A DNA stretch of 61,841 nt from Bacteroidaceae bacterium (GTDB lineage: Bacteria; Bacteroidota; Bacteroidia; Bacteroidales; Bacteroidaceae): NCBI GenBank assembly GCA_017481875.1, contig JAFUOP010000011.1:1-61841 (forward strand), read 5' to 3'. The position numbers and the translations under genes were made by a program. This document shows positions 8,220 to 17,487 of the stretch, piece after piece. Numbering within the stretch: position 1 is the first letter of the stretch; each line of letters starts with the position of its first letter. The notes below the pieces were generated by a model. The model ran no database searches and was not told the origin of the DNA. It worked only from the letters and a program-made list of their open reading frames with translations.

Positions 8220-9131
8220 ATGCAGAAAAAAGACTTCGCACAACCCTGCATTGAGACTATTCCAAGATGCAACGACACTGAGCTACGCAATAGTTTATCA
8301 CGTCTGCTGGCAGAACGTATTGAAGAGAAGTGTGAAAGACTCACCAAGCTATACAACAGTTGCGGGAAAAGGTGGAACGACGCACTTTTCAAGCTGCTTG
8401 CCCGCAGTTTCGGATTCGGCATACAAGGCAACGCCTTCGAGGAGTGGGCCTCGCTTCTCAACATGCAAGCTCTCGGGAAGCACAATGATAATATAGACCA
8501 GATTGAGGCTATATTCTTTGGGCAAGCAGGCCTGCTTAGCGAGGAGAGTATTCCACAATACTACAAGAACGACGCTTTAGCCGGCGAATACTACAACAGA
8601 CTGCTACGCGAATACAAGTTCCTAAAAAGCAAATTCGAGCTACAAGAAATGGATTACAACAAGTGGAATGGAAACGCAACACCACACATACGCATTGCAC
8701 GTATGGCCACGTTGCTACAACGCGGTTGCGTAAGCATTGACCGCATAGCGGAATGCAACACAATAACCGAACTTCACAAACTGTTTCAAGCATATCCCAG
8801 CTATTATTGGCAGCACCACACGCAATTCGGCGGAACTGCAACCGTAGGTACCGGAGACTTAAAAAACAAACAACTAGATGTACTTATTATAAACACTGTG
8901 ATACCAATGCTGTATTGCTACGGAAAGCACCGCCTAAACGCCGGCCTATGCACCAAAGCCGAGGATTATTTACACGAGATAAACAGCGAAGACAATAGTA
9001 TAATACGCCGCTGGGCCGAACGTGGAGTTTGCGCAAGCAGCGCAGCTGACTCTCAAGCCTTGATACAACTGAACAATGCCTATTGCACAAAGCATCGATG
9101 CACTGAGTGCCCGCTTGCAAACATCGGCTGA
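8220..9131 (+). CDS. DUF2851-like protein, apparently short at the N terminus
   Basis: A 303-residue protein resembling the C-terminal two thirds of the DUF2851 family of Bacteroidota: the segments WNDALFKLLARSFGFG, EEWASLLNMQAL, IEAIFFGQAGLL, PHIRIARMATLL and a Cys-containing end (YCTKHRCTECPLANIG). From memory, family members usually have about 425 residues, with an N-terminal part ahead of this region. Here only 36 nt separate it from the upstream stop, so that part cannot be present in any frame. It could be a natural short form or a degraded copy; the remaining frame is intact for 900 nt. Function of the family is unknown. Confidence 0.7.
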   Translation: MQKKDFAQPCIETIPRCNDTELRNSLSRLLAERIEEKCERLTKLYNSCGKRWNDALFKLLARSFGFGIQGNAFEEWASLLNMQALGKHNDNIDQIEAIFFGQAGLLSEESIPQYYKNDALAGEYYNRLLREYKFLKSKFELQEMDYNKWNGNATPHIRIARMATLLQRGCVSIDRIAECNTITELHKLFQAYPSYYWQHHTQFGGTATVGTGDLKNKQLDVLIINTVIPMLYCYGKHRLNAGLCTKAEDYLHEINSEDNSIIRRWAERGVCASSAADSQALIQLNNAYCTKHRCTECPLANIG

Positions 9132-9143
9132 CAGTGCACTTAA

Positions 9144-9190
9144 CAAACAAAAAATCTCCGGCTTCAATGAAGCCGGAGATTTTTTGTTTG
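9144..9190. terminator. bidirectional terminator between the DUF2851-like gene and secDF
   Basis: A perfect 22-bp inverted repeat (9144-9165 and 9169-9190) with a 3-nt loop: a GC-rich centre (CTCCGGCTTC) flanked by A and T runs, so it yields a U-tract in both directions between two convergent genes. Confidence 0.92.
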
Positions 9191-9207
9191 TCTTATATCT
9201 TAAATTA

Positions 9208-12183
9208 TTATTTCTTTCCTTTAGAAATAATGCTATAAGCAACAGGAGCAGCTATGAACAATGAAGAGAGTGTACCAAAGATTACACCAAGAATCATTGC
9301 AAATGAGAAGCTGCGAATGCTATCACCACCCAAGATAAAGATTGCGAGCAACACCACCAATGTACTGAATGATGTGTTAATAGTACGAGCAAGTGTTGTG
9401 TTCAAAGAGTCGTTAAACAAAGTATATTTATCGCGTTTGGGATAGAGGTAAGCAAACTCACGTACACGGTCGAAGATAACCACCTTATCGTTGATAGAGT
9501 ATCCGATAGCGGTAAGAATTGCGCCAATGAATACCTGGTCAACCTCCAACGAGATGGGCAACCAGCCATAGCATAGTGAATAGCAACCAATGATGAGCAA
9601 CACGTCGCAAGCCAAAGCTACAATAGAGCCCACGCTGTATGCCACATTGCGGAAACGTACAAGGATATAAAGGAATATTGCCACAAGAGCCAATATCACA
9701 GAAATGATAGCACTGTCTTTAATATCCTCAGCAATGCTGGGACCAACCTTCTGAGAACTGATTATAGAGCCTCCCGCACGGTTATCATAATCAACAAATG
9801 TCTCAAATGTAAGACCTTCGCTCAACAAGCCCTTCTCCATAAATGCATCGTAGAGGAACTTCTCAATTTCTGCATCTACAGTCTCCGAAGGATCGGTTAT
9901 ACGATAGTTGGTTGTTATACGGATAGTCTTGCCATCAGTACCAAGGGCAATAGCCTGAACATTGTCCTCGGTAATCTTCTCGCGAAGAACCTCACGAACG
10001 GTTTCGGGCTCCACCTGCTGCTCAAACTGAACAACGAAGTTACGGCCACCGGTGAAATCAATACTTTGGCTCAAACCACGAACTGCAAACGATACCACAA
10101 CAGCCACAATAGCCACTGCAAGACCAATTCCAAAGTTCTTTGACTTTTTGAGGAAATCGAACTTTGTGCCAACCATCATCTTCTTTGATATATTGGTAAC
10201 AAAAGTGAGACCAAGCCACTTGTTCTTGTTCATAAAGTGCTCATAAACAACACGTGTGAGGAACACTGCTGTGAAGAACGAACATAGCAAGCCGATGATA
10301 AGTGTTGTAGCAAAACCACGAATGGGGCCTGTACCAAAGTAGAACAGAATGACACCGGTGATAATTGATGTGAAGTTCGAGTCGAAGATTGCAGAGAAGG
10401 CATTCTTGTAACCATCGGCAAGGGCTGCACGTGTATTCTTACCTGCAGCAAGCTCCTCTTTTGTACGCTCGTATATGAGCACGTTGGCATCAACGGCCAT
10501 ACCCAATGTGAGCACAATACCTGCAACACCCGACATAGTGAGGGCAGCCTGGAACGAAGCCAACACACCGAGTGTAAAGAAGAGGTTCATCAACAGAGCT
10601 GCATTGGAAACCATACCGGGGATAACACCATAGATAGCGCACATATAAACCATAAGCAATATGAATGCCACGATAAACGACATCATACCCTGGTTAATTG
10701 ACTCCTGACCAAGTGAAGGACCTACTATATCCTCTTGTACAATACGCGCGGGCGCGGGCATTTTACCCGAACGAAGCACGTTTGCCAAGTCCTTTGTTGT
10801 TTCAATAGTGAAGTTACCTGTAATTTCAGAACGGCCACCGGTAATTTCGTTGCTTACCATGGGAGCACTGTAAACAAAACCGTCGAGCACAATGGCAATA
10901 GCCTTACCGATATTTGCTTTAGTAAGCTGCGCCCAACGACGAGCACCATCGCTGTTCATCGCCATTGTTACACAAGGACGACCGTGCTGGTCGAATGTGT
11001 CGGCAGCATCTACAACAACATCACCCTCAATGGGCGCACGACCATTGCGCTGTACACATTTAATTGCATAAAGTTCATATATTTGATTTGTTGTTTCACG
11101 GTCAACAGCCTCAACACCCCAATAGAGACGAAGCTCACGAGGCATAGTGCTCTTGAACTCGGGTGTAGCGGTAAGAGCGTTAATAGCTGCAGTGTCATTG
11201 TAATGAGCATAACCAATTACGCTTCCTGTTGCATTGCTCTGCACTGTCTGCAAACGAGACAATAGAGGGTGCTGCTTTTTCAAAGCCTCAACATCTACCT
11301 TCTCCTCTGCACCGGCCTCGCCTGTAATGGCGGCCTCAATGTCTGCGTCGGCAGCCTCGGCTTTCTCCTCTGTTGCAGGAGCAGTTTCAGCAGGTACTTC
11401 TTCTGTGGCTACAGTTTCTGTGGCTTGTGCAACTGCAGCAAGCTTGGCATCGGCAGCCATAAGAGCAGGAACGATTTCTGCGGCATTATATGTATCCCAG
11501 AACTCCAAGTTTGCTGAACCCTGCAACAATTTACGTACACGCTCGGGCTCTTTAACACCGGGAAGTTCAATCATTATACGGCCCATAGAACCTTCGAGAG
11601 CCTGAATATTGGGCTGAACAACACCGAAGCGGTCGATACGGGTGCGCAACACATTGAATGAGTTATCGATTGCGGCCTGTACCTCTTCGCGAAGAACTGC
11701 AACTACTTCACTATCGGTTGAACGGGTATTTACCTTGTCCTTCAACTGCTGTGTAGCAAAAATCGCTGCAAGGCTACCATCGGGAACCAATTTCTTATAC
11801 TCATCGACAAACAGAGTGATATAATCGCTCTGGCTTGTGATTGATGCTACGCGAGCTGCTTCAACCGCCTGATTAAATGCTGCATCGCTCTTGTGGTCTG
11901 CAAGTGCCTTGATAATATCGGGAACCGATACTTCCATAATGACATTCATACCACCTTTGAGGTCCAAACCAAGACCAATCTCCATCTCGCGGCACTGCTT
12001 TAATGTATAAACACCAAGCCATACTTTCTCATTCTGCATTGAATCGAGATAATGTTGCTCACCTTTGGGATCATTTGCAGCCTTGTTCATGTGTGAACTG
12101 GTTACAAACGAGAATGAAAGATAGAACAAACACACTAATGTAAGCAGTAGCGCAAAAACTTTTACAAATCCTTTGTTCTGCAT
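9208..12183 (-). CDS. secDF: protein translocase subunit SecDF (fused SecD-SecF)
   Basis: A 991-residue fusion of SecD and SecF, which uses the proton motive force to pull exported proteins through SecYEG at the outer face of the inner membrane. An N-terminal TM is followed by the SecD motif LGLDLKGGMNVIMEV, the large periplasmic P1 region, and six TM helices with GMAVDANVLIYERTKEEL. The SecF half begins near residue 650, with DFTGGRN and TAIGYSINDKVVIFDRVRE. Within P1 (about residues 240-300) there is an Ala/Glu/Thr-rich acidic insertion. Complete; monocistronic. Confidence 0.96.
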   Translation of the reverse strand: MQNKGFVKVFALLLTLVCLFYLSFSFVTSSHMNKAANDPKGEQHYLDSMQNEKVWLGVYTLKQCREMEIGLGLDLKGGMNVIMEVSVPDIIKALADHKSDAAFNQAVEAARVASITSQSDYITLFVDEYKKLVPDGSLAAIFATQQLKDKVNTRSTDSEVVAVLREEVQAAIDNSFNVLRTRIDRFGVVQPNIQALEGSMGRIMIELPGVKEPERVRKLLQGSANLEFWDTYNAAEIVPALMAADAKLAAVAQATETVATEEVPAETAPATEEKAEAADADIEAAITGEAGAEEKVDVEALKKQHPLLSRLQTVQSNATGSVIGYAHYNDTAAINALTATPEFKSTMPRELRLYWGVEAVDRETTNQIYELYAIKCVQRNGRAPIEGDVVVDAADTFDQHGRPCVTMAMNSDGARRWAQLTKANIGKAIAIVLDGFVYSAPMVSNEITGGRSEITGNFTIETTKDLANVLRSGKMPAPARIVQEDIVGPSLGQESINQGMMSFIVAFILLMVYMCAIYGVIPGMVSNAALLMNLFFTLGVLASFQAALTMSGVAGIVLTLGMAVDANVLIYERTKEELAAGKNTRAALADGYKNAFSAIFDSNFTSIITGVILFYFGTGPIRGFATTLIIGLLCSFFTAVFLTRVVYEHFMNKNKWLGLTFVTNISKKMMVGTKFDFLKKSKNFGIGLAVAIVAVVVSFAVRGLSQSIDFTGGRNFVVQFEQQVEPETVREVLREKITEDNVQAIALGTDGKTIRITTNYRITDPSETVDAEIEKFLYDAFMEKGLLSEGLTFETFVDYDNRAGGSIISSQKVGPSIAEDIKDSAIISVILALVAIFLYILVRFRNVAYSVGSIVALACDVLLIIGCYSLCYGWLPISLEVDQVFIGAILTAIGYSINDKVVIFDRVREFAYLYPKRDKYTLFNDSLNTTLARTINTSFSTLVVLLAIFILGGDSIRSFSFAMILGVIFGTLSSLFIAAPVAYSIISKGKK

Positions 12184-12234
12184 TTTAATTAAATTTTATT
12201 TATGATTTATTCGTTTCGCTTCGTTAAATGCGCG

Positions 12235-12242
12235 CAAATATA
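12235..12242 (-). promoter_or_regulatory. secDF promoter -7 box
   Basis: Minus-strand TATATTTG, 52 nt before the secDF ATG. The upstream half is A/T-rich without a clean TTG. Confidence 0.5.
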
Positions 12243-12304
12243 GCGTTTTTTTCTTAATTAATTATAATTTAGCGCGATTTATTTGCAGCCACAGCTACAA
12301 ATTT

Positions 12305-12343
12305 AATAAAAACAGGGCACTTGTGCCACAAACACAAATGCCC
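12305..12343 (-). terminator. terminator after the rhomboid pair
   Basis: Leftward RNA pairs GGGCATTTGTG with CACAAGTGCCC (11 bp, one G-U) and is followed by TGTTTTTATT, 26-60 nt after the stop of the downstream rhomboid gene. Confidence 0.78.
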
Positions 12344-12368
12344 ATCACACCATTTTCACAAAATGTAT

Positions 12369-13268
12369 TTACTTGCGTGATGCATCGAACAATTGCTTTT
12401 TTTCATCTTCCGAGAGTGATGCATAACCATTTGCTTTCAGTTTCTCGAGAATTTTATTTATCTGAGCCTCATCTTCTTTTTTACGCGCATTGTATTCATA
12501 GTCGGCCACACGAGAACTTCTTTGATATGTGAATTTCGCTTTTTTAGCCGCAGAGCGACGCTTAAAGAGTGTAGCAAGGGAGTCTATCGCCTTGTTAATA
12601 AACAGCGTTGCATCGGTCCCTTTGTTCAACAAAAAAGCAAACAGCCAACCCGCGAACGCACCGCCAAGGTGCGCAAAGTTCCCACCGGCATTTTCCGATG
12701 CCAACAATAGCAGTGATATAACAACGGTTACCACAGCCACCGTAACCAACCTGATACTGCCAAAAAACATTAAGTTCACCACATAATTGGGGCGACGCAC
12801 GGCCGATGCCACAACAATTGCAAGCACAGAAGCCGACGCCCCTATCAAATAGGAATTATCGACAATTCTGTCAAAATGAGGGAACAAGTTGTAGGCCAAC
12901 ATAAAAAAGGCACCACCCATTATACCGCCCAGGAGATAAACTCCCACAAAATGGCGCACAGAAAAGAACGACAGGAATATGCGCCCAAAGCCGTAGAGTG
13001 CAAGCATATTCCACAAAATATGCATCACTCTTTCGTGCAGGAACATATAAGAAATTATTGTCCAAGGTTGGCATATAAAGCGGTTCAGCGAGGCAGGCAG
13101 TTCAAACCAATGCATGAAAGAATCCACCTTGTAGCCAAACTCAAAAAGCGTGGCAAAAACCCCGATGAAAGCGACAATTATATACACCGCAACATTCACA
13201 TAAATGAAACGGCCCACTATATTTTCATCACAAAATCTCTGATACAAATTCTTAAACATAAGGGCCAC
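12369..13268 (-). CDS. rhomboid-family intramembrane serine protease with C-terminal cytoplasmic tail
   Basis: A 299-residue polytopic membrane protein. Six TM helices fill about residues 20-215. The catalytic dyad is visible as Ser in GASASVLAI (TM4) and His in GNFAHLGGAFAGW (TM6); HILWNMLALYGFG in TM2 carries the family His/Asn. A charged tail of about 80 residues ends in a helical segment (NKILEKLKANGYASLSEDEK) found in several Bacteroidales rhomboids. It follows the other rhomboid gene with a 17-nt overlap; ATGs at 13268 or 13259 could serve as the start. Substrates are unknown. Confidence 0.88.
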   Translation of the reverse strand: MALMFKNLYQRFCDENIVGRFIYVNVAVYIIVAFIGVFATLFEFGYKVDSFMHWFELPASLNRFICQPWTIISYMFLHERVMHILWNMLALYGFGRIFLSFFSVRHFVGVYLLGGIMGGAFFMLAYNLFPHFDRIVDNSYLIGASASVLAIVVASAVRRPNYVVNLMFFGSIRLVTVAVVTVVISLLLLASENAGGNFAHLGGAFAGWLFAFLLNKGTDATLFINKAIDSLATLFKRRSAAKKAKFTYQRSSRVADYEYNARKKEDEAQINKILEKLKANGYASLSEDEKKQLFDASRK

Positions 13269-13935
13269 TTATTTTACCGTTTTTACGCCAAAAAAGAATG
13301 AGCAGGAAACCAAAAAGCATACCGCCCAAATGAGCAAAATGAGCCACGTTGTCGCCCGCATTATTGCTCACGCCAAGCAATAATTCCAAAATACAGAATA
13401 TTATTACAAAATATTTTGCCTTTATGGGGAAGGGAAAAGGAATAACAAACATACGCTCGTTGGGGAACATCATTGCAAAAGCCAATAAAATGCCATAAAC
13501 AGCACCGGAGGCACCCACAGTGTTCCACATATTCAGATACTGCGACATAGGGATAAGCGCATCGGTGGCAAAGCGCACATATTCATACTGCGCAAGGTAA
13601 GCTGCATAGTAGCCATATTGCACCAGTTCCTGAATAACGGCAGCACCAATACCCGTTACAAAATAGTATGTGAGAAAACGTTTGGCCCCCCATACACGTT
13701 CGAGCAGGCCGCCAAACATATAAAGGGCAAACATATTGAAAAACAAGTGGGTAAAACCACCATGCATAAACATATATGTTACAAACTGATAGGGGTGGAA
13801 ATCGCCAGCCAGAAACAGGTGCAGCCCCAAATAGTTATTGAGGTCTATGCCATACTTTTCGGCTGCGAGAAGTGCGAGAAACATCAACACATTAATCGCT
13901 ATCAAGTTCTTGGTTACTACCGGCAATTGATTCAT
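13252..13935 (-). CDS. rhomboid-family intramembrane serine protease
   Basis: A 227-residue six-TM rhomboid. The active-site Ser is in GASGAVYG and the His in NVAHFAHLGGMLFG; the TM2 motif is HLFFNMFALYMFGG. It lacks the long C-terminal tail of its neighbour. Upstream gene of the two-gene rhomboid operon, with a promoter 25-55 nt before its start. The two proteins differ enough in loops to suggest an old duplication rather than a recent one. Confidence 0.9.
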   Translation of the reverse strand: MNQLPVVTKNLIAINVLMFLALLAAEKYGIDLNNYLGLHLFLAGDFHPYQFVTYMFMHGGFTHLFFNMFALYMFGGLLERVWGAKRFLTYYFVTGIGAAVIQELVQYGYYAAYLAQYEYVRFATDALIPMSQYLNMWNTVGASGAVYGILLAFAMMFPNERMFVIPFPFPIKAKYFVIIFCILELLLGVSNNAGDNVAHFAHLGGMLFGFLLILFWRKNGKISGPYV

Positions 13936-13959
13936 TTTTTACTCTTTTGAAAAACAGCG

Positions 13960-13990
13960 CGAAGATAATACAAACTGCCGACAGAAACAA
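13960..13990 (-). promoter_or_regulatory. rhomboid operon promoter
   Basis: Minus-strand TTG (13988-13990), 20-nt spacer, TATCTTCG (13960-13967), 25 nt before the ATG at 13935. Confidence 0.65.
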
Positions 13991-14159
13991 ATGAGAAAAA
14001 AGGCGCATAGCTCTTTTAATTGCAATAAAAGCACGCTAAACCCAATTTTTCACTTTATTTAACCCAATTTTTAGTTTACGCAACAATAAAAACAGTAATA
14101 AAAGCCTCGCGCGCACACAATTTACGCGCACGCAAGACTGAAAAATCACATATATTTTG

Positions 14160-14167
14160 TATCTTCG
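14160..14167 (+). promoter_or_regulatory. argS promoter -7 box
   Basis: TATCTTCG lies 65 nt before the argS ATG; CTG rather than TTG sits 19 nt upstream. The rest of the divergent interval 13991-14159 shows only A/T-rich sequence and two AACCCAATTTTT repeats. Confidence 0.55.
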
Positions 14168-14231
14168 CGAAATATTTGCAGGCTTCCTTGCTTGCAAAGA
14201 AGTATTTAACATTGAACTAAAACATTAAACA

Positions 14232-16025
14232 ATGAGCATAGAAACCATTTTGAACGAGAGTGTCATTGCAGCCATAAAAGAGTTGTATGGACAAGAAATT
14301 GCAACAGAGAAAATACAATTGCAGAAAACACGCAAAGAGTTTGAAGGAGATTTCACACTTGTAGTTTTCCCATTTCTGCAAATGTCTAAAAAACGCCCCG
14401 AGGAGACAGCACAGGAGATTGGTGAGAAGATTGCTGCAACACAGCCGTTGGTAGCAAGCTACAATGTTATAAAGGGCTTTTTAAACTTAAGCATTGCTAC
14501 ATCGTATTGGATTGATTTACTACAAAAAATAGATACCACAGACAAGTGGGGAACAACAAAAGCCGATGAAAATTCGCCACTTGTAATGGTAGAGTATTCT
14601 TCACCCAACACAAACAAGCCCCTTCACCTGGGACACATTCGCAACAACCTTCTTGGCTATGCACTTTCAAATATTATTGCCGCAAATGGCAACAAAGTTG
14701 TCAAAACAAACATTGTAAACGACCGTGGCATTCATATATGTAAATCGATGCTTGCTTGGCAGAAATGGGGCAACGGCGAGACACCCACAAGCAGCGGCAA
14801 GAAAGGCGACCACCTTATAGGCGACTACTATGTCGCCTTTGACAAGCACTACAAGGCTGAGTTGCAAGAACTTATGAACAAAGGAATGAGCAAAGAAGAA
14901 GCCGAAGCTGCATCGCCACTGATGGCAGAAGCTCGCGAGATGCTTGTAAAATGGGAAGCCGGCGACAAAGAGGTGCGCGCCCTTTGGAGCACCATGAACG
15001 GCTGGGTTTACGAAGGCTTTGATGAAACATACAAACGCTTGGGAGTAGATTTTGACAAGATTTACTACGAGTCGGACACATACCTCGAAGGAAAAGAGAC
15101 TGTGCTCGGTGGGTTGGAAAAAGGAATCTTCTACCGCCGCGACGACAACTCGGTATGGGCAGACCTCACAGCCGATGGCCTTGACGAAAAACTATTATTA
15201 CGCAGCGATGGTACATCGGTTTACATGACCCAGGACATTGGCACCGCGCAATTACGTTTCCGCGACTATCCCATCGATAAAATGGTATATGTAGTGGGCA
15301 ACGAGCAGAACTACCATTTCCAAGTACTTTCACTCTTGCTCGACAAATTGGGCTTTGCATGGGGCAAAGGGCTTGTGCACTTCTCTTACGGTATGGTGGA
15401 ACTGCCCGAAGGCAAGATGAAAAGTCGCGAGGGTACTGTTGTAGATGCCGATGACCTCATGGACGAGATGATAGCAACTGCACGTGAGACCTCGGAAGAG
15501 CTTGGTGGCAAACTCAACGGACTCACAGCCGAAGAGGCCGACGAGATTTATCGCATCATAGGCCTGGGCGCACTTAAATACTTTATGCTGAAGGTTGATG
15601 CCCGCAAAAATATGCTTTTCAACCCCAAAGAATCTATAGACTTCAATGGGAATACCGGCCCATTCATTCAATACACCTATGCCCGCACACGCTCTATTGA
15701 GCGCAAAGCAACAGAAGCCGGTGTAAACATAGACAACGCTGCTACACCTGCAAGCATCAGCGAGAAGGAGTGCTCAATTATACGCCTGCTCAACGACTTC
15801 CCCGCGGTAGTGCGCCAGGCAGGTACCGATTATTCACCATCGGGCATAGCCAACTATGCATACGACCTTGCAAAAGAGTATAACCAATTCTACCACGACT
15901 ACAGCATTCTGCGTGAAGAAGATTGCGCAACAAAAGCATTCCGCATACTACTTACACGCAACGTAGGCAAAGTAATAAAAACCGCTATGAACCTACTTGG
16001 TATAGAGGTTCCCGAAAGAATGTAA
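14232..16025 (+). CDS. argS: arginyl-tRNA synthetase
   Basis: Class I synthetase of 597 residues. The N-terminal Add-1 domain recognising the tRNA elbow is present, the HIGH motif is KPLHLGHIRNNLLG near residue 135, and the KMSKS position reads EGKMKSREGT. The C-terminal DALR anticodon-binding domain ends EVPERM. The stop codon overlaps the start of the RNase H gene by one base, pointing to translational coupling. Confidence 0.96.
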   Translation: MSIETILNESVIAAIKELYGQEIATEKIQLQKTRKEFEGDFTLVVFPFLQMSKKRPEETAQEIGEKIAATQPLVASYNVIKGFLNLSIATSYWIDLLQKIDTTDKWGTTKADENSPLVMVEYSSPNTNKPLHLGHIRNNLLGYALSNIIAANGNKVVKTNIVNDRGIHICKSMLAWQKWGNGETPTSSGKKGDHLIGDYYVAFDKHYKAELQELMNKGMSKEEAEAASPLMAEAREMLVKWEAGDKEVRALWSTMNGWVYEGFDETYKRLGVDFDKIYYESDTYLEGKETVLGGLEKGIFYRRDDNSVWADLTADGLDEKLLLRSDGTSVYMTQDIGTAQLRFRDYPIDKMVYVVGNEQNYHFQVLSLLLDKLGFAWGKGLVHFSYGMVELPEGKMKSREGTVVDADDLMDEMIATARETSEELGGKLNGLTAEEADEIYRIIGLGALKYFMLKVDARKNMLFNPKESIDFNGNTGPFIQYTYARTRSIERKATEAGVNIDNAATPASISEKECSIIRLLNDFPAVVRQAGTDYSPSGIANYAYDLAKEYNQFYHDYSILREEDCATKAFRILLTRNVGKVIKTAMNLLGIEVPERM

Positions 16026-16648
16026 TGGGCAAAAAGCGATACTACGTAGTGTGGAACGGCCTTGAGCCTGGGATTTATGGTTCGTGGGACGAGTGCCAAG
16101 CACAAATTAAAGGAGTGAAACAGGCTCTCTACAAATCTTTTGCAACACTCGACGAGGCTGAGCGTGCATACAGCTCAGCCCCACACCTATATATTGGAAA
16201 CAACACAACAAAGACCAAAGCAACAGAAACCGACCTACCGCTGAATGTGCAACGCGAAGCCCTTGCCGTTGATGCCGCTTGCAGTGGCAACCCCGGACAA
16301 ATGGAATACCGCGGAGTATATCTTGCCACAAAGCAAGAGATTTTCCACTTTGGCCCGGTCTATGGAACAAATAACATAGGCGAGTTTCTTGCCATAGTAC
16401 ACGCGCTTGCCTTGCTAAAGCAAAAAGGGAGCAACATACCTATATACAGCGACAGCCACAATGCCATTTTATGGGTAAAACAACGTTGTTGCAAGACAAA
16501 ACTACCACGCACTGCCGACACAGAAGAGCTTTTTGCACTTATAAACAGAGCCGAGCAGTGGTTGCAGAATAATAATTACAACAACCCCGTAATTAAATGG
16601 GAAACAAGCAAGTGGGGCGAAATTCCCGCCGACTTTGGCAGGAAATAA
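16025..16648 (+). CDS. rnhA: ribonuclease H1 with N-terminal viroplasmin-like domain
   Basis: A 207-residue RNase HI that cuts RNA in RNA-DNA hybrids. The first 50 residues (KRYYVVWNGLEPGIYGSWDE) form the hybrid-binding domain also found in eukaryotic RNase H1 and caulimovirus viroplasmin. The catalytic carboxylates are visible: Asp in AVDAACSGNPG, Glu in NNIGEFLAIVHAL, Asp in IYSDSHNAI, and a C-terminal Asp in PADFGRK. The ATG at 16025 shares a base with the argS stop (TAATG); a longer in-frame start at 15923 would lie inside argS and is unlikely. Confidence 0.9.
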   Translation: MGKKRYYVVWNGLEPGIYGSWDECQAQIKGVKQALYKSFATLDEAERAYSSAPHLYIGNNTTKTKATETDLPLNVQREALAVDAACSGNPGQMEYRGVYLATKQEIFHFGPVYGTNNIGEFLAIVHALALLKQKGSNIPIYSDSHNAILWVKQRCCKTKLPRTADTEELFALINRAEQWLQNNNYNNPVIKWETSKWGEIPADFGRK

Positions 16649-16700
16649 CAGCACACAGATTTGTTACAATTAGTAAGTACCAGAATAACATTAAATATTT

Positions 16701-17477
16701 ATGCCTACCGTCATCTACCCTTCGCCAATATTCGGCCCTGTACGCAGCCGTCGTTTAGGAATATCACTAGGAATAAATCTACTGCCCGATGACGGCAAGG
16801 TATGCACATTCGACTGCATTTATTGCGAATGCGGCCTTAACGCCACGCATCGCAGCCACAAGCCACTGCCCACACGCGAGGAGGTTGCCACGGCACTTGA
16901 AAAGAAATTAAAAGAGATGCAGAGCGAGGGCATAACACCCGACGTCTTAACCTTTGCCGGCAATGGAGAACCAACCATTCACCCACATTTTGCTGAGATA
17001 ATAACAGACACCATAGCACTGCGCAACAGATTCTGCCCCAATGCAAAAGTAAGTGTCCTCACCAATGCCACACTTATCACACGCGACAAGGTGTTCGAGG
17101 CTTTGAAACTTGTCGATAACAACATTCTGAAACTTGATACTATATGCACAGAATATATTCATAACATAGACCGCCCCGTTGGGAACTATGACCTGGAGGC
17201 TATTATCAGAAAGATGAAAGCATTCAGCGGGAAAGCGGTAATACAAACTATGTTTATGAAAGGTACTGCAAACGGAATAGATGTAAACAACACGGGTGAT
17301 GAATATGTTCTACCGTGGATTGCCACACTAAAAGAGATAGCACCACGCGAGGTTATGATATACACAATAGACCGCGAAACACCTACAGAGGGGCTGGAAA
17401 AAGCAACGCACGAAGAACTTGACAGAATTGTAAACTTGCTACAAGAAGAAGGGATTAAAGCAAGTGCATCGTATTGA
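16701..17477 (+). CDS. radical SAM protein, COG0731-like
   Basis: A 258-residue radical S-adenosylmethionine enzyme. The cluster-binding Cys triad is CTFDCIYCECG near residue 34, and the SAM-contact GNGEPT follows near residue 87. The opening IFGPVRSRRLGISLGINLLP is characteristic of the COG0731 group, which is related to the tRNA wybutosine enzyme TYW1 but lacks its flavodoxin domain. The substrate is unknown. It ends 10 nt before the convergent DedA-type gene, with no evident terminator between them. Confidence 0.8.
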   Translation: MPTVIYPSPIFGPVRSRRLGISLGINLLPDDGKVCTFDCIYCECGLNATHRSHKPLPTREEVATALEKKLKEMQSEGITPDVLTFAGNGEPTIHPHFAEIITDTIALRNRFCPNAKVSVLTNATLITRDKVFEALKLVDNNILKLDTICTEYIHNIDRPVGNYDLEAIIRKMKAFSGKAVIQTMFMKGTANGIDVNNTGDEYVLPWIATLKEIAPREVMIYTIDRETPTEGLEKATHEELDRIVNLLQEEGIKASASY

Positions 17478-17487
17478 GAAGCAGTAA

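Noticed and set aside
13991-14159. Regulatory RNA between the rhomboid genes and argS
   Set aside because: Only A/T-rich sequence with two AACCCAATTTTT repeats; no stable fold or T-box features.
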